From contig JAUIRK010001035.1 of assembly GCA_030549495.1 (NCBI GenBank), positions 124,001-188,000 of the forward strand: 64,000 nucleotides of DNA, written 5' to 3'. Positions within the stretch are counted from its first letter, which is position 1. Every line of letters begins with the position of its first letter. This document shows positions 1 through 12,340 of this stretch, piece by piece. Both the position numbers and the translations under genes were made by a program. The DNA comes from Nectonema munidae (Eukaryota; Nematomorpha; Nectonematoida; Nectonematidae). The notes under the pieces are model-generated. The model was not told where the DNA came from. It saw nothing but the letters and a program-made list of their open reading frames with translations, and ran no database searches.

Positions 1-1470
1 TAATGAAGATTTTTTAAAACGTTTCTCATTTCAAATTTTGAAAGAAATAAATCTAGCCCCTTCCTTTCCTCCCAAGGCGATTTTATAATATTTTTTCCTA
101 AAATAAACTACGATCAAATTTTTAAAAGAGGACATTTTTTTAAAAGTAAACCATAAATGATATGAGGTACTATGATAAAATTTCATACAGAATTTGCGTG
201 CGCTATTTTTAGGTTAAAAATTTTAAAGAAAATCATTAAGCTCTAATTTTTAAAATGAAAACATTAGATATAAATAATGCTACAAGATTTTCACATTATT
301 TAACCGGAGCAAAAATGATTACTATAAAAATACTTTAAAAGTAAAAGATGACCTGAAAAGAGATAAACAATCACATTTGGATCAACTCCTTTTTTTTGAC
401 ACATACGATTAGTGAATGAAAAAAACAGGATTGTTATAAATCCTCCAAGATTCCGTTGTTAAACGACGTCAAACACGAGACAATGCCCGAAAACTCAATA
501 ATAAATTTATATATCATGATATCTATTTGTTATATAGAATATCTTACAAGAAATTTTTTGATACATTTGATTTTTACTTCTGGTTATTTCTTAAATAATA
601 GATGTCGAAAAATTTATAAAAATAAAAACAGAGTTAAAAAGATTCAATTGTAATACCATGGGTTAACGTAGAAGCATAAAATATTTCAAAAAATGAAATT
701 AATTAACAGGAAGAAAAAGCTAAAAGCCTTTCCGAAATATAATAGAGGGAAAGCTATGGACCATTTTAAACATAGACTGATAAAGAAAAAAAAACTAGGC
801 CCTAAGATGCACCAAAATTACCTGTGAAAGAAAATAAGAGATAAGGCTCCTTTCTTCTTTATAGATAATCTCCAAGATTGTCCACAGAGTAAAAAGAAAT
901 CTAAAATTAAGGGTACTAATGGAAGAAAGTTTATTTAACTACTACATGGTGATATATTACAACGTAAACTTAGACTAATATTATGAGGGACGCAATTGAT
1001 TTGTTGGCGCCATTTTTAGTACTTAGCATAAAAATTTACAAAGAGAGAGTAATGTTAATCAAGACCATGATCATAAATACAGGATAAACGGTAATAGAAA
1101 TGGGAAATGAAAAAACGACCTTAAAAATTTATTAAAAATTCAAATTTCATTTTACCTTTAGAAAACGAAAAAATATATGTAAAATGGTTTGATGACGGCG
1201 AAAAGCGTTCTATAAAGAATTTCTATATGATTATTACTATTTTACGCAAAAAGTAGGCAATGACTACGGTTCAAGGTAAGTAGGCAGCGAGAGAAATACA
1301 ATTAAGTACTTGTGCAAATAAAGGGCGAGAAAATAAAATGAACAATTTTCAATATAGGCCAGAAACTTTTGCAAATGACTGTAAAATTAAAGCCAGTAAA
1401 AAGGGAAGAAAAGTGATAAGTATAGTGTGGAATCTACATATACAATATATATATATAGATAAGAACGTAC
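1..1470. other. AT-rich stretch, no gene seen
   Basis: No open frame here has convincing coding character. A good donor-like site (TTCAAG then GTAAGT) ends at 1275 on the plus strand, but all three frames back to the nearest acceptor at 1161 are closed. The stretch looks like intergenic or intronic DNA. Confidence 0.5.
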
Positions 1471-1600
1471 CTGATTATTATTTTTATGTTTACATTTGCA
1501 ACCAACAACAATGACCAGTGGTAAAGAATAAATGTTGGCGAAGTAGAGAGAGAGAACACATGTAAAGTAAATGCCGAGAAACAAACAGCCATACACTTCA
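1471..1600 (-). CDS. Candidate internal exon with a transmembrane segment
   Basis: On the minus strand an acceptor-like run ending TTGTTAAACAG is followed by 43 open codons and then the strong donor CAG/GTACGT. The first base would complete a split codon and the exon ends in phase 0. The predicted piece has about 30 mostly hydrophobic residues (tyrosine, leucine, valine, isoleucine) ending in LPLVIVVG. A basic, cysteine-bearing stretch KCKHKNN follows, as expected for a membrane helix with a cytoplasmic positive flank. I do not recognise the protein and saw no partner exon nearby. A pyrimidine-rich strand in AT-rich DNA can give hydrophobic open frames by chance, so this is tentative. Confidence 0.25.
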
Positions 1601-4600
1601 CTGTTTAACAAAAGTGTTGAATTTGAATTTTATGTGGTTTTCAATGAGCAATTACTGTACGGTGAGAGAATAACAAAAAAGAGTATAATAATTTTTTTAG
1701 TTCAAACAGTGTAAAAGAGACATGAAAAAATAGTGATGTGATGACATACGATATAAACAAGAACGAATAACCTAGAACGGAGATAGGCGATAACAAAGCC
1801 CTTACTGTGAGTCAAATACTCTTCGTTTTGAATAAAGCATTATATAGAGAATCATGATGTATAAATTTGCGAAACAGGAGAATGAAATAATTAGCTAATC
1901 TAAAAGGATTTGTGTGAGAGAGGGTAATATGCTTTATAGAAAACTCAGTGGGATTTGTGAAAGTACTAAAATTTCAAATTTGTAATCTCCAAAATGTAAT
2001 ATAAATGGTGCAACTACTCTTTTCAAGTATTCCATTTGGGAATTGTCTATAACAGGCCGCATTATTATAGACTGGAAAGAGTAGCTTTCTCAAAGGGGGT
2101 GACAGAGAAATCAAGCCACAAATAGCCCATAATTCTACCCAAGAAAATTGCACCCAGTAAAATAAATTTTTTAAAGCGTATTAATGATTATGTGCATGGC
2201 CTTTCAGAAACTCGATGATGTATCCCTGATAGTTTTCACAAGGATTTTCCATGTTGTATTTTTTTTATTTTGACTCTCATCTTTTATTCGGACGTGTAAT
2301 AATTTGCTTATGTGAGTGCAACACAAAATTTAAATTTGCAGCTGCACTACAAAAAGGATAAACTCTCATCACTAAGAAGCTGTAAAATCTCTAAAAAAAA
2401 TACAAAACAAACGCGCGCAACAAATACAATGTTAGCCTTCATAACGAAAGAACAATTAAATGCTCAGATATTAATCATAAAACATAAATAGTATACAACA
2501 ATTTTTAAAAAATTTTATCTTGAATTTTCTTACACAAAATCTCGAATGTTCCTTCAAAGGAACATAAATAACACTGTATGAAGAATAAATAAATGTAGAA
2601 CAAAAATTTATAATAAAAACAAATGAAATATCTAAATTCTGCACTAAACAGAAAAAAGGAAGAAGAAATAATAAGAGAAAACATGCGCAAATGCAAAAAA
2701 GAGAAAATTCAAATAAGATAAGAAAAATTTGCAAAATTAAGGTCTAATAAAATAGATGTATAAAAAGGAGAGTAGGGACGTTTAAAACACTTATTGTTTA
2801 CCAAGAATTAACAACGGAGGACATTTTAATAAATGAGGACAAAGAAGACGAAAAAATAAAACATTTTGGAAGAATGAGATAGTCTAAAATGTCCAAATAA
2901 TTTTGATGTAAAAGCTTGATGATTGAGTTAGTAAAGTTGAGTTGTGTGTGAGGTTAGTAGTCCATCCTTACGGATATCATGGTCAGGCTTCAAATGCTGA
3001 GCCGAGGATATACCTAGACTTTCCGTCCCACTAATAACTGGTGTATGGTTTTTTCTACTGCATAACTAAACAACACGAACGGTCTCAATTAGGGATACAA
3101 CTAAAATAAAGTGGTTATCTTGATTCTAACAATGTTAGAATCAGGTAGCCAGAGCCTCAAGGTTTTTTACCGAATAGTAAAAACTTTTAAATATTTCAGA
3201 GGAAGGAAATCAAGATAAATAACCGGAAGATGGATTATATTCTTTTCTATAGTTCCTAATCATATTCAATATGGTGGTTTTTCAAACTACCTTATCTATG
3301 TGAATCTGTATTTTTCACTCTTCTTCTTATCAAAAATAAGAGCTGAAATTGGATTTGTAGACACCGATATGAGAGCATATATTTGTTTTGCAAATAAATT
3401 TTTTTAATAAATTCTTTTTGTAGATTGTTGCGTTTTATAGGATGAAAATGTAAAAAATAGTTGAGCTAAATATACAAATATAAGTTAAGATAGATTTAGA
3501 TTTACGTTATTTAAACAAAAGAAAGGGAAGAATTTTGAAGGAAGAAATAGAGTGGAAAAAGTTGAGAACCACGGTCTTAACCTTTTCACTGAGTTTTTAT
3601 ATAACTTAAAATACAAGAATTCTGATTTATGGGATACTGGCGCCCATTAGTCCTGAAGGGGCCAAAGTAATAAATGATCTTTTATGAAAAGTCATGCAAT
3701 AACAATGTAAGAAATTGTCAAACTTATTAACGCCTCATTAACAGGACATATTACAATTAAGAATTCCAATGTACTATTATAAGTTTACCCGACAGTAAAA
3801 GCCTTAAACATTTGAACCATGAAGAATACTTACTAAATACCTTCAAGAATTAAAAATGTCTTTACCGAAAAAATACAAAAGATAAAAATAGAAAGAAAAA
3901 ATTACACAATAAAAAGGATAATGAGTTGGATGTATAAAAGTTGAAACAAGATATGGGTTAATGATTACTGTTTGTTTACACGCATTCTATTAGAAAGTTG
4001 TTGTTTTGTGCAATAAGACATTGCTTGAAACAAAGATTACTTACACTTAATTTGACCAAGTTAAAGAAAAGAAGTAATAAACACTAGTAAATAGGTGAAA
4101 AAACCTTGTAAAAACAGAAAAAGAAAACGATGAAACAACAACAATACTCCCTAAGTGTATAATAAGAAATGAGAAACATGCTTGCTACCTCCTGAGGATC
4201 CGTTTCATATAGAGCTTTGGATATGAAATACGGAGAAGGGGGTAACAAAGTTCAAGGTGGAGTCTTTCTAACTGTCTTCCAATGAAATATTGCAAATTAA
4301 AAGAACACTCTTGTCGGTTTTAATGAATAAATAAATGACCATAAACAGAAAGTAGAAGTGCGACCAAAATCATCATTTTTAAGTTGAAGGAAGAAATTGT
4401 CAACTTCAAGGCAAAAAAATAGTATTTAATTATAACTTATTTTTAATAATAATATCTGAAACCTATGATTACGCTAACAGAAAAATGTCCTGATTATTTT
4501 TTTTGAATTAGATGTTTGGCTAAAAAATGAAGAAGAAAAAATGAAAAACTAAATAATCAATTTTGTAAAAACAGAAAGAATTTTGTCTATATAAAAGCAT

Positions 4601-5376
4601 AAAAACTTAGCATACACAATATAATAAAGTTAAATAAATGTCCAATTTTTTAAGGATTTTATATTTCCAGGAAAGAGTACGGGAACTATTTAATAATTTG
4701 ATATTAAAAACAGAAATATTTTTTTGTTTTACAAATTATGCTAGAATCGAAGTAATTATTTAAAAATTTCTTGAAAAATTTTTGATCATTCAACTAAAGT
4801 GTGCAAAAGTATCAGATCTGATTGGCTAAAATGTTCTCATTTTATATTTAATATATAAAACGTATAAACTTCTAACTTTAGTAACGTTAGTTAACAGAAA
4901 TCAACTTTATATTTAATAAAAACGATAGTGATTTAATTAGAAAACTAGATAATTGTACTTTTCAAGTAGAGGTGGCCAGAAAGAACATCCAGTTCAGTTA
5001 GTATTAAATTTTAAAATTGTAACGAACAAATACTACAGTTTAAGTAACCATATAGGAATATTTCTATGTAAACCATAAAAAAGATAGTATCGGAAAAAGT
5101 TCTTCCGCTCACTTTCCAAAATGACCCATGTTTTAGTGCATATTATCTTGATAATCTTTCCAAATATAAATATACGGTACTATAAAAATTAGCAGAGCGC
5201 CCTTCGCAGTTTAAAAATAATTTTTACATTATCTGTTACATATTACTAGCTTAAATAACTCATAAATTAACTAAAATATTTTTATTTTTTTGAATGCCAT
5301 GTTATTTAATGCTAATATACCCAAGTAAGACAACATTTAATACAAGCGGTGAAGTGCCTCACCACTGAATAATATG
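1601..5376. other. AT-rich non-coding stretch
   Basis: No gene is supported. The more GC-balanced patch at about 2940-3070 could be part of a dispersed repeat, but it has no second copy in this window. A small perfect hairpin (GATTCTAAC, 3-nt loop, GTTAGAATC) lies near 3122-3142. The hydrophobic frames around 2471-2734 (minus) reflect base composition. Confidence 0.5.
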
Positions 5377-5799
5377 CTAGATATCATGAAAACTAAATAA
5401 AAATTTTATTGAAAAAAAATGAATATACATCATCTTACCCAAAAAGACTGCGTGTGTGTGTGAAAGATAGGGAGAGAGAAAAAGAGAATAGACAAAGCGA
5501 TAAACTTTTTTCAAAGTAAGCGCGTGAGAGGAAAAATATATGATAAATTGTAAATAAATGCATAAATATAACATAATTATAAAACATGTTTCATGAATGA
5601 TGAGATTTTGAAGAGAACGTAACTCAGAGAACAATAAAACAAGTTTGGATGAAAAGAAAACAAGCATTGCTAGAATTAATTGATGGCGATAAAAATAGCT
5701 AAATGCGTGCGACGATAGCGCCAAAATAGGGGAAAGGTTAGGTATTTTTAAATTTCTTACAAGATGAGATTTGAAATGTAAATGTGGCGGCAGAGACAT
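5377..5799 (-). other. Open frame of 140 codons, unassigned
   Basis: An ATG-initiated minus-strand frame of 140 codons, rich in leucine, phenylalanine, serine and tyrosine, with two or three hydrophobic stretches. It runs through a pyrimidine-rich strand (the plus strand has purine runs such as AGGGAGAGAGAAAAAGAG near 5470), which depletes stop codons. I recognise no domain and no clear exon borders. It is listed because of its length; chance from base composition is the likelier explanation. Confidence 0.15.
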
Positions 5800-6640
5800 A
5801 TCACAAGCTCTTCATTTATTACAGTGATGATGAATCGATTTAATGAAGACGCATTTATAAGAATAAATATATCATCTAACGCTCATTATTTTACAAAATC
5901 GATAAATTTAGTTAAAGTATTTCACAACTATATATATATATAGCTAAAATATGAGATGAAGTTAAATATATACATGAATGAAATGTTTGAATATTGTAGA
6001 TTTCAAGAATCATATAAGAATAAAATAAAACCCAGTTTTATAGAAGAATCATAGACGCTCAAGTAATGAAATCATTTAATACAAGTGAGAGGCTTAACCA
6101 CAAATATATAACATTTAAAGTGTTGAGAAAATGTGAAGAAATAATGGCAAGCTAAAAGTTCTATGGTTTCTGGGTTAAAATAACGCAATAAAGAGCCGCC
6201 ACAAGAAGCGATAATAAGAAGAGAAATAAGCCGAGAAGATAATTCTCACGGACACTCACTCTCGTTTGTTTGTATGTGATACAGTATAATATAATATACA
6301 ATTGTGTAAGAAAGAGTGTACAACAGAACGATACAATGGATCAATAAGAGATAGCGCAGTTAGCCATCCATAAAGCAAATTTAAGCCAACTAAATTACAC
6401 TGGTTCAGTGAAAATGAAAAGATGGATATTAAATAATTAACATCTTTAAAAATCAACCAATACGGGATGATTTATACATAAAAATTAATAAAATAATTTT
6501 GAAGGATAATTGCGAGATGATGTTATGTTGTGATTGCATAATGAATCTATAGGTATGATATATAAGTATATTAATTTTATTGAAATTGTTACATCAAAAA
6601 ATATGAGGAGAAAGATTACCAACAAACCAAAATTTATATA
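5800..6640. other. AT-rich stretch, nothing recognised
   Basis: Short TA-rich runs occur near 5930-5942. No gene, repeat unit or RNA gene is recognisable. Confidence 0.5.
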
Positions 6641-6653
6641 GCAGAGTTTAGAG

Positions 6654-6720
6654 CATGGGTACCCAACCAGAAGTGCTCGCACTCCTTGGGGGTGCAATAT
6701 ATGATTTCAGGGGGTGAGAC
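6654..6720. mobile_element. Probable hAT-type terminal sequence
   Basis: The block begins with CATGGGTACCCAACCAG and continues with a GC-richer run (CTCCTTGGGGGTGC, then CAGGGGGTGAG). This style resembles the ends of many hAT elements, where CAG plus a GGTACCCAACC-like stretch precedes G-rich subterminal sequence. No matching opposite end or target duplication was found, and the AT-rich DNA after it (to about 7150) shows no transposase. Identification rests on similarity of style only. Confidence 0.25.
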
Positions 6721-7546
6721 AAGCGTTCGTTTTAATGACAGAAAATTGATTTATTTATTTCTTTCCTGCAGTTTTTTGTTTTCCTTTGCAATGAATTATT
6801 TTCAAAAGGACTTCTGTGATAACTGACTGCGCTAGCTTTGTTTTCTAATCATTTTGGGGTGAGGTGGTAGGAAGGTATCCGCGATTTTCTGTTTTATTGA
6901 TATTACTGTATTCAAAGATTAAATTTTTTTCTTTTGTAGTTAATATTATTTATATTTTCGTCTTTTATTTCAGACTATCATCATAACTAGGGTAGCTAAA
7001 AGTCAATAAAATCAAGCTTTGTTTTCCAATAGCACTTCATCTAAAATACGAATGTTATTTTATAAAGTTTGTGTAAAAGAAGCTCAAGTTATTAGGTCAA
7101 CAAAAGAAAACTTTTGGATAATTTATTTTTTTCAAGTTATTTAGATTTTTTTTTAGAAATTTAAGAAAATAACAACAAAGACAGTGCAAATTTTTAACAG
7201 TTTTGAAATTGTTCTTGTATATTGAGGAGTTTTTTGCGTAGTTCACAAACCTTAACATTAACAATTTAAATAACAAACTAAATATTCTTATTTTTTTAAA
7301 TCAATCTGAATTTTTGTTTTAATATTTTGTTATATTAATTTTCGTATACAAAAAATGTATCAAAATAATCTTAATATTCTATTTTTAGATAGAAAGATAT
7401 AAAAAAATTTAACCGTAATACCATTTTAGAGATATATTTTGTTATGTTTTTATTTTATCGCTATGTATGAATGAGAAATTTAAAATACATTGAAGAATTT
7501 TTATTTTAATAAAATGTACAAAAATGTAGAATAAATTAATAATCAC

Positions 7547-7670
7547 TTAAGTCCCAATGTTACCATTTGGGAACATAAGTAATTTCATCTTCGTCTGCTT
7601 TTTTCAATGACTTTGAATATAAATCGCCTGCGTTTTTTTTAAATATCGTCTGATTTCTATGGTGGGTTAA
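7547..7670. mobile_element. TTAA-flanked MITE, copy 1
   Basis: The copy is bounded by TTAA at 7547-7550 and 7667-7670, the target duplication typical of piggyBac elements. Its interior (GGAACATAAGTAATTTCATC, then CTTCGTCTGC) matches, inverted, the element at 62965-63102 over nearly its whole length. The ends have decayed compared with that copy: GTCCCAATGTT replaces the longer terminal repeat on the left and GGTGGG remains on the right. Several CGTCTG motifs lie inside. It is non-coding. Confidence 0.7.
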
Positions 7671-7784
7671 AACAGGGTTGCAACCTTTTTGTCAACCTGA
7701 CACATCAATAGACTTATTTTTGCTTCTATAATGATGACAATCCACACATTGTTAGTCCGTATTTACCTACGCACGGGTTCACAT

Positions 7785-7850
7785 GACCGGACATTTGGAC
7801 GAAGGAGCATTCATCAGAATGGACATTTCACTGAAAATGAACATACAATT
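7785..7850 (+). repeat. Left terminal-repeat-like block of the zinc-finger/DDE-like element
   Basis: CCGGACATTTGGACGAAG followed by a second GGACATTTC. The block at 9583-9667 carries the reverse complement of the same motif (CTAAATGTCCGGG). The two lie about equally far outside the degraded coding remnant at 8303-9305, so they may be its terminal and subterminal inverted repeats. Only about 10 bases match perfectly; about 30 match loosely. Confidence 0.35.
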
Positions 7851-8302
7851 TTACCATTTTTGTAGACTTTACTTCCAGTAAGTTTGTAAGCTTGTGCTCT
7901 ATACAAAGAAGCATTGTAATGTTTTATCTTTTATTATATCTTCTATACACAAATTATGTGATGAATACTTTTCTACTAGAAGCTATCTTTCCAAATGTGT
8001 TACGATATGACGACTAATTACAAATCTACAGGGTAATTTTCGTTTCTATTATTATTCATAACTTCTATGCACAAATTATGTGATGAATCACAGGACAACA
8101 TTTTGAATTTTTTTTTTTGCTTATTTTGTTAGACTTTATTTTAAACAATTTTTACATGGTAAAGCTAAAAATGGAATCCGTTTTTTTCCTATCACGTTGG
8201 GATTTTTCTCTAAAAGTAATTTTTCATTTGCTGTATTTTGTTAACTTCATTTATAAAAATTTTAAATAAGTGTTTTATTTTTATTTTATTTTTTTGCATA
8301 AT

Positions 8303-9305
8303 ATGGCTTTGAGAAGAAAGTGTTTGAATTCTCCTGATTTATTTTCCTATATATGTGGAAGTTTTACAGTTCCATCGTAAAGAATGGCAATCAATGTCAT
8401 ATTTAATTAAAATTAAATTAGGCAATCAAGAAAATTTGTGGGCTTCGCATATTGTTTGCAAACCTTATTTTGAAAATCTCCGTTAGTGGACAAAAGGCAA
8501 AAGAAAAAGTTTGTCTTTTGGAATTCCAATGATTTGTCGTGAGCAAATGACCGTATCCATGATTGTTACTTTTGTCTCACGAAAACTTCAAGTTTCAATA
8601 AAGAAAATAAAAAAAGCATTACCTATCCAAATTTACCTTCAGCAATTCGTCCTATTAAACATTCAGATGAAGTTCCTATTCCTATTTTCAAAAATTCACT
8701 TAATCAGAATGATCTTATTAGAGATCTAGGACTCTCAAAAGAACTTTCTGAAGTACTAGCTTCACGCCTCAAACAGTTGAAAAAGAAAAAATTATTTTCC
8801 CTCCTATGCATATAAAACTTGGACTTATGAAACAATTTTTTAAAGCTTTAGATGAACACGGATGTTGTTTTAAATTTATATTAAAAGCATTAACCCATTT
8901 AAGTATGAAAAAACTAAAGCTGGTGTTTTTGACGGAACGCAAATTAGAAAATTTATCAAGTGCACTGGTTTCATAAACACATGAAGGTGAGTGAAAAAAA
9001 GCATGGAAGGCATTTATAGCTCTTATTGATGGTTGAAACTTTTAATAGAAAGGTTTTGCAATTTAGGCTGCAATATGAGCGTGAAGTTACATTGTCTTAA
9101 CAGACAAATTGAGAGATTTCCTGAAAATCTTGGAACTGTAAGTGACAAGCATGGAGAGCGCTTCCATCAAAGTTTAAAAGTCATGAAAGAAAGATATCAA
9201 TGCAGGTGGAATGAAAAGATGATGGCAGACTATGGTTGGAGTATTCAAAGAGACGATATAAATGCTAAATTTTCTAGAAATTCACATAAAATGAAATTTG
9301 TTTAA
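8303..9305 (+). pseudogene. Core-deleted copy of the zinc-finger/DDE-like transposon protein
   Basis: Starts at an ATG (MALRRKCLNS) followed by the YICG zinc-finger motif also seen in the larger copy at 22892. Further on come pieces matching the family around YPNLPSAIRPIKHSDE-like and LIRDLGLSKELSEVLASRL sequence. At about 8780 the reading jumps directly to the conserved segment HIKLGLMKQF, so the whole middle carrying both proposed catalytic aspartates is absent (roughly 160 codons relative to the larger copy). The best-preserved part is the C-terminal frame at 9033-9305, with RFPENLGTVSD, HGERFHQ and MMADYGW motifs. Stops and frame changes are scattered elsewhere. It is a dead, internally deleted DNA-transposon-like copy. 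The family assignment is by motif order; the class is unnamed. Confidence 0.65.
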
Positions 9306-9582
9306 ATAAAAAGTTAATTCAGATAAAATTTCCAACTTTAACGTATTTTTTTATTGTTTTAAAAGTATATATTTTTGTGTATACTTTTAAAACAAAACAA
9401 TTATAAATATATCTAATTATAAATAGCAACTTAAAAATTAATATGCTCAAAAAATTTTTTTGGGATAATATGAAAAAAATAAAAGCACTCAAAAAGAAGT
9501 TATTATTAGAACAATAGAAACCAGTCAAAAAGGTTAGTCAGCAAATTTAATGTTGACCTGTGATTTTAAGTACTAGAAGTTA

Positions 9583-9667
9583 CACGACAAACGGTCCATT
9601 AGGCCAAATTTCCATTTGGTAAAATTTTGGTTCGGTCAAATGTACGTCGGCTAAATGTCCGGGTACA
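9583..9667 (-). repeat. Right terminal-repeat-like block of the zinc-finger/DDE-like element
   Basis: On the minus strand it reads CCCGGACATTTAGCCGACG, then ACATTTGACCG and CAAATGG-type repeats, mirroring the block at 7785. Similar degenerate GGACGAA/CGACCAAA motifs occur at about 55285-55375, so the motif may also belong to a dispersed simple repeat. Confidence 0.35.
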
Positions 9668-9689
9668 GCGGGTTCAATCTCTATAATTA

Positions 9690-10850
9690 AGCATTTTAAT
9701 GATTCGCTCCGAGCGATTGAACAATGGACAAAACAAACGTCACAAGCTAATTCTTATAACATATTCTAATGGTGAAATAAAAGAATGAATTTCGTATATT
9801 TGAATCAGACCCATGTTCTATTGTACATATCTATTTTAATGGTTAAAACAGTTTTCTAGTCTGATATATTTTACAAAATGGTTTTTCTTTTTTTTTGCTG
9901 TCAAGAACAGTTTTCAGGCCTAGGTATTTTCAGCTTAATTATTTTTGGATTAAAATTTTCAATAAAAAGAAATATTTTTCTTTTCCATTTTCGTTAATGT
10001 AAAAAATATTTACGTTATTATCGTTAATACGATAACGAAAAATTAACAAAATATCATTATTTTCCCAACTCTAGTAGTTAGTTATTTAGTTAGTAGAGTT
10101 GTTAGAGAGAGTAGAGATATTTTAGTTCACAAAATGTCTTTTTTTGAGGACAGTTTTAAAGATGGTCACAAATTATAAATGCATTTTTTTGTTTAAAACA
10201 GATGTCACTCTTTTTTTTTAAAATGTTCCTATTTTTCAAAAATTTATATAACAATAGATAGAAAAAAATTTAATTATGTAAATAAATATATACCTCTCAT
10301 TTCAAAAAAGGAAAAGAATTTTTAATTACGAATTTATTATTTCGATTAAATTCTGAGTGTAAAGCTTTCAGTTTTGAGGCAAAATGTATTTTTAAAATGA
10401 GAAATAATAAAAAGAAACTAAAGGGACAGAGTTATAAGCCCAAAAAATAAATCTGTGCAGCGATTAATATAAGTAAAACAAAAATAAGAGTAACACTCAG
10501 TTCATGTATTAATGTTAGATCTATAAGTCGTAATAAATATGTTTAATCAATAGAAAAAGAAAGTGCATATATCACGCTCTATTTTACCATACGTTAGCAA
10601 GGGGCATGGGATATCCTAGTATGTGAAAAGAAATGAATGCAAAAAATAATAAAATAAACGCAAGCTACCTACCTTATCAGAAAAGAAGTAGGATGCACAC
10701 GCACCTTAGAGCAGATTGAAGTTCGTTAGTGATTAAGCTTCAAATAATTATTATTATTATCAAGGTTTTGATTTTTAAACAAAGCAACATATTTTGTGAT
10801 AATAATGAAACTCATTCAGACAAATCCTTCCTACACCTAATTATTATATC
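9690..10850. other. AT-rich stretch, no gene seen
   Basis: Contains runs of TTTACGTTATTATCGTTAA-like sequence near 10010-10060 that look repetitive but have no clear borders. No coding frame is supported. Confidence 0.5.
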
Positions 10851-10859
10851 ATATAACAA

Positions 10860-11010
10860 GAATGGAGATAACAAGCAAGACACGCACGCACACGACGGGG
10901 AGGGAGAGCAGCACGCAGCGCAGCAGTGTCTAGCATTACTGATAATACTCTAGCTCGTACGCTGCGCGTGTTTTCCTCGCAAACCCATTTAAAGCGCGTA
11001 CCAAAGATTA
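10860..11010. promoter_or_regulatory. Small CpG-bearing GC-rich patch
   Basis: In an otherwise strongly AT-rich background this patch carries many CpGs (ACACGCACGCACACGACGG, ACGCTGCGCGTG, AAAGCGCGTACC) and GC-rich AGCAGCACGCAGCGCAGCAG. It could mark a promoter, a 5' untranslated exon or the end of an unrecognised repeat. The 121-codon minus frame crossing it (10844-11209) shows no domain and is probably incidental. No TATA box or initiator could be assigned. Confidence 0.2.
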
Positions 11011-12340
11011 GGGGATAAGGAAAGGAGATGGGATGAGATAAGAAAATGCATTGTTTAGTATTAATCCTGGAGAACAAAGAGGAAAGACTAACAATGTAAG
11101 ATGTAGGATTGAATGTCAAAGAACAAATATAATGCACAAAAAAAAGATGATGAGTTTTTACATCGTATATTGCATAGGGTAATATGTAATATAATACACA
11201 GACAGACACATATATATTACTGTATATATACCATTATTAGGAAAAAAAACTTATTGAATAATGTATTTTCTAAATATTGAGTAATTAGCTGAAATATTAT
11301 GATTTAAATCAAATGTTTGATCAGGTCTTTTTTAGGTATAAAATCGTAGATTATAAACATTTTTCCAAACATATCATTATTTATGACTTGTTTCATACTC
11401 AGTCACTAATGACGACCGTTCGTTCTCATTCATATAATGTTAGCGTTGCAGAATCAAATATAATTTGCTACACAAGCTAATTCAAGATTTTAATTCCAAG
11501 ATCTAATTATATGCCGAAGCGAACTAGAAAAATATTTTTCCTGGAGATTTTACATTTTTCTGAATATCCAATAATCATTTCTTTCAGAAAATGAAAACAA
11601 ATTTGATTGAACACACACTGACATCCTCAAAAATTAGTAGGACCATCAGGTTCCACCCCAACCTTTCTCCTCTCAAAATCCGCTACTGCTATATAGAATT
11701 ATTTCATTGCAATTACAATAACATATATATTGACTATATTCGAAATAGCATAAAATTATGAATTCAAAGTAGATAGAAAATAAAAACAAAATTAATAAAA
11801 TTAAAGTCATGATATACCGCAAATAAACATACTTGAAATAGCTTCATTTTAAACAATAAAACCGATATAATTTCTAATTGAAATGAAAGAGTGCTTTTTC
11901 CATTTTTTTTATGAGTCCCGCTCCGCTCCCATCTCGTTGTTTTTGGGCTGAACATTTTTTTGATGTATTCTTTTACTCCTCAAAATATTTCAGTTTGCGT
12001 ACAATATTATTGTTTTTTCTCATCGACTTGACTTAAATGAGTTCAAAACTGATTAACATTCTGTAAAAAATGTTTCCTCAATTGATTGTTATGATTTAAC
12101 ATAACAATCAATTCATTAAGAACTATTATTTTATCACTTCGAATTATTTGAAATCTTCTTCTGTATCTTTTTAATCTAAGTCTTTCCTTTGGTATTTCCT
12201 TTTGATCTCAAAATTGCTAGAGTTTTACCAATTTTGAAGGGTAATAAGTCTCCTGATTGCTTGGAAACATTTTGCGACAATAACTATACGCTCATCTTTT
12301 TCAAAAATTTTCGAAAATAAAACATCAATTTTTGTGAGGT
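11010..12340. other. AT-rich stretch with one perfect hairpin
   Basis: No gene is supported. The block around 11650-11690 (CCACCCCAACC ... CCGCTACTG) resembles a hAT terminus ending in CTG, without a partner. A perfect 14-bp stem with a 6-nt loop (AATTGATTGTTATG and its complement) lies at 12080-12113. Confidence 0.45.

Noticed and set aside
1162-1275. Plus-strand exon between an ACCTTTAG acceptor and a TTCAAG/GTAAGT donor, with a tudor-like YVKWFDDGEK peptide in one frame
   Set aside because: All three frames contain a stop before the donor, so this exon cannot be coding as bordered.
2471-2734. 87-codon minus frame, strongly hydrophobic
   Set aside because: Low-complexity F/L/C/S composition from a pyrimidine-rich strand; no exon borders or domain.
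10844-11209. 121-codon minus frame with arginine-rich end
   Set aside because: The arginine/alanine part comes from the CpG patch and the rest from AT-rich DNA; no domain and no splice logic.
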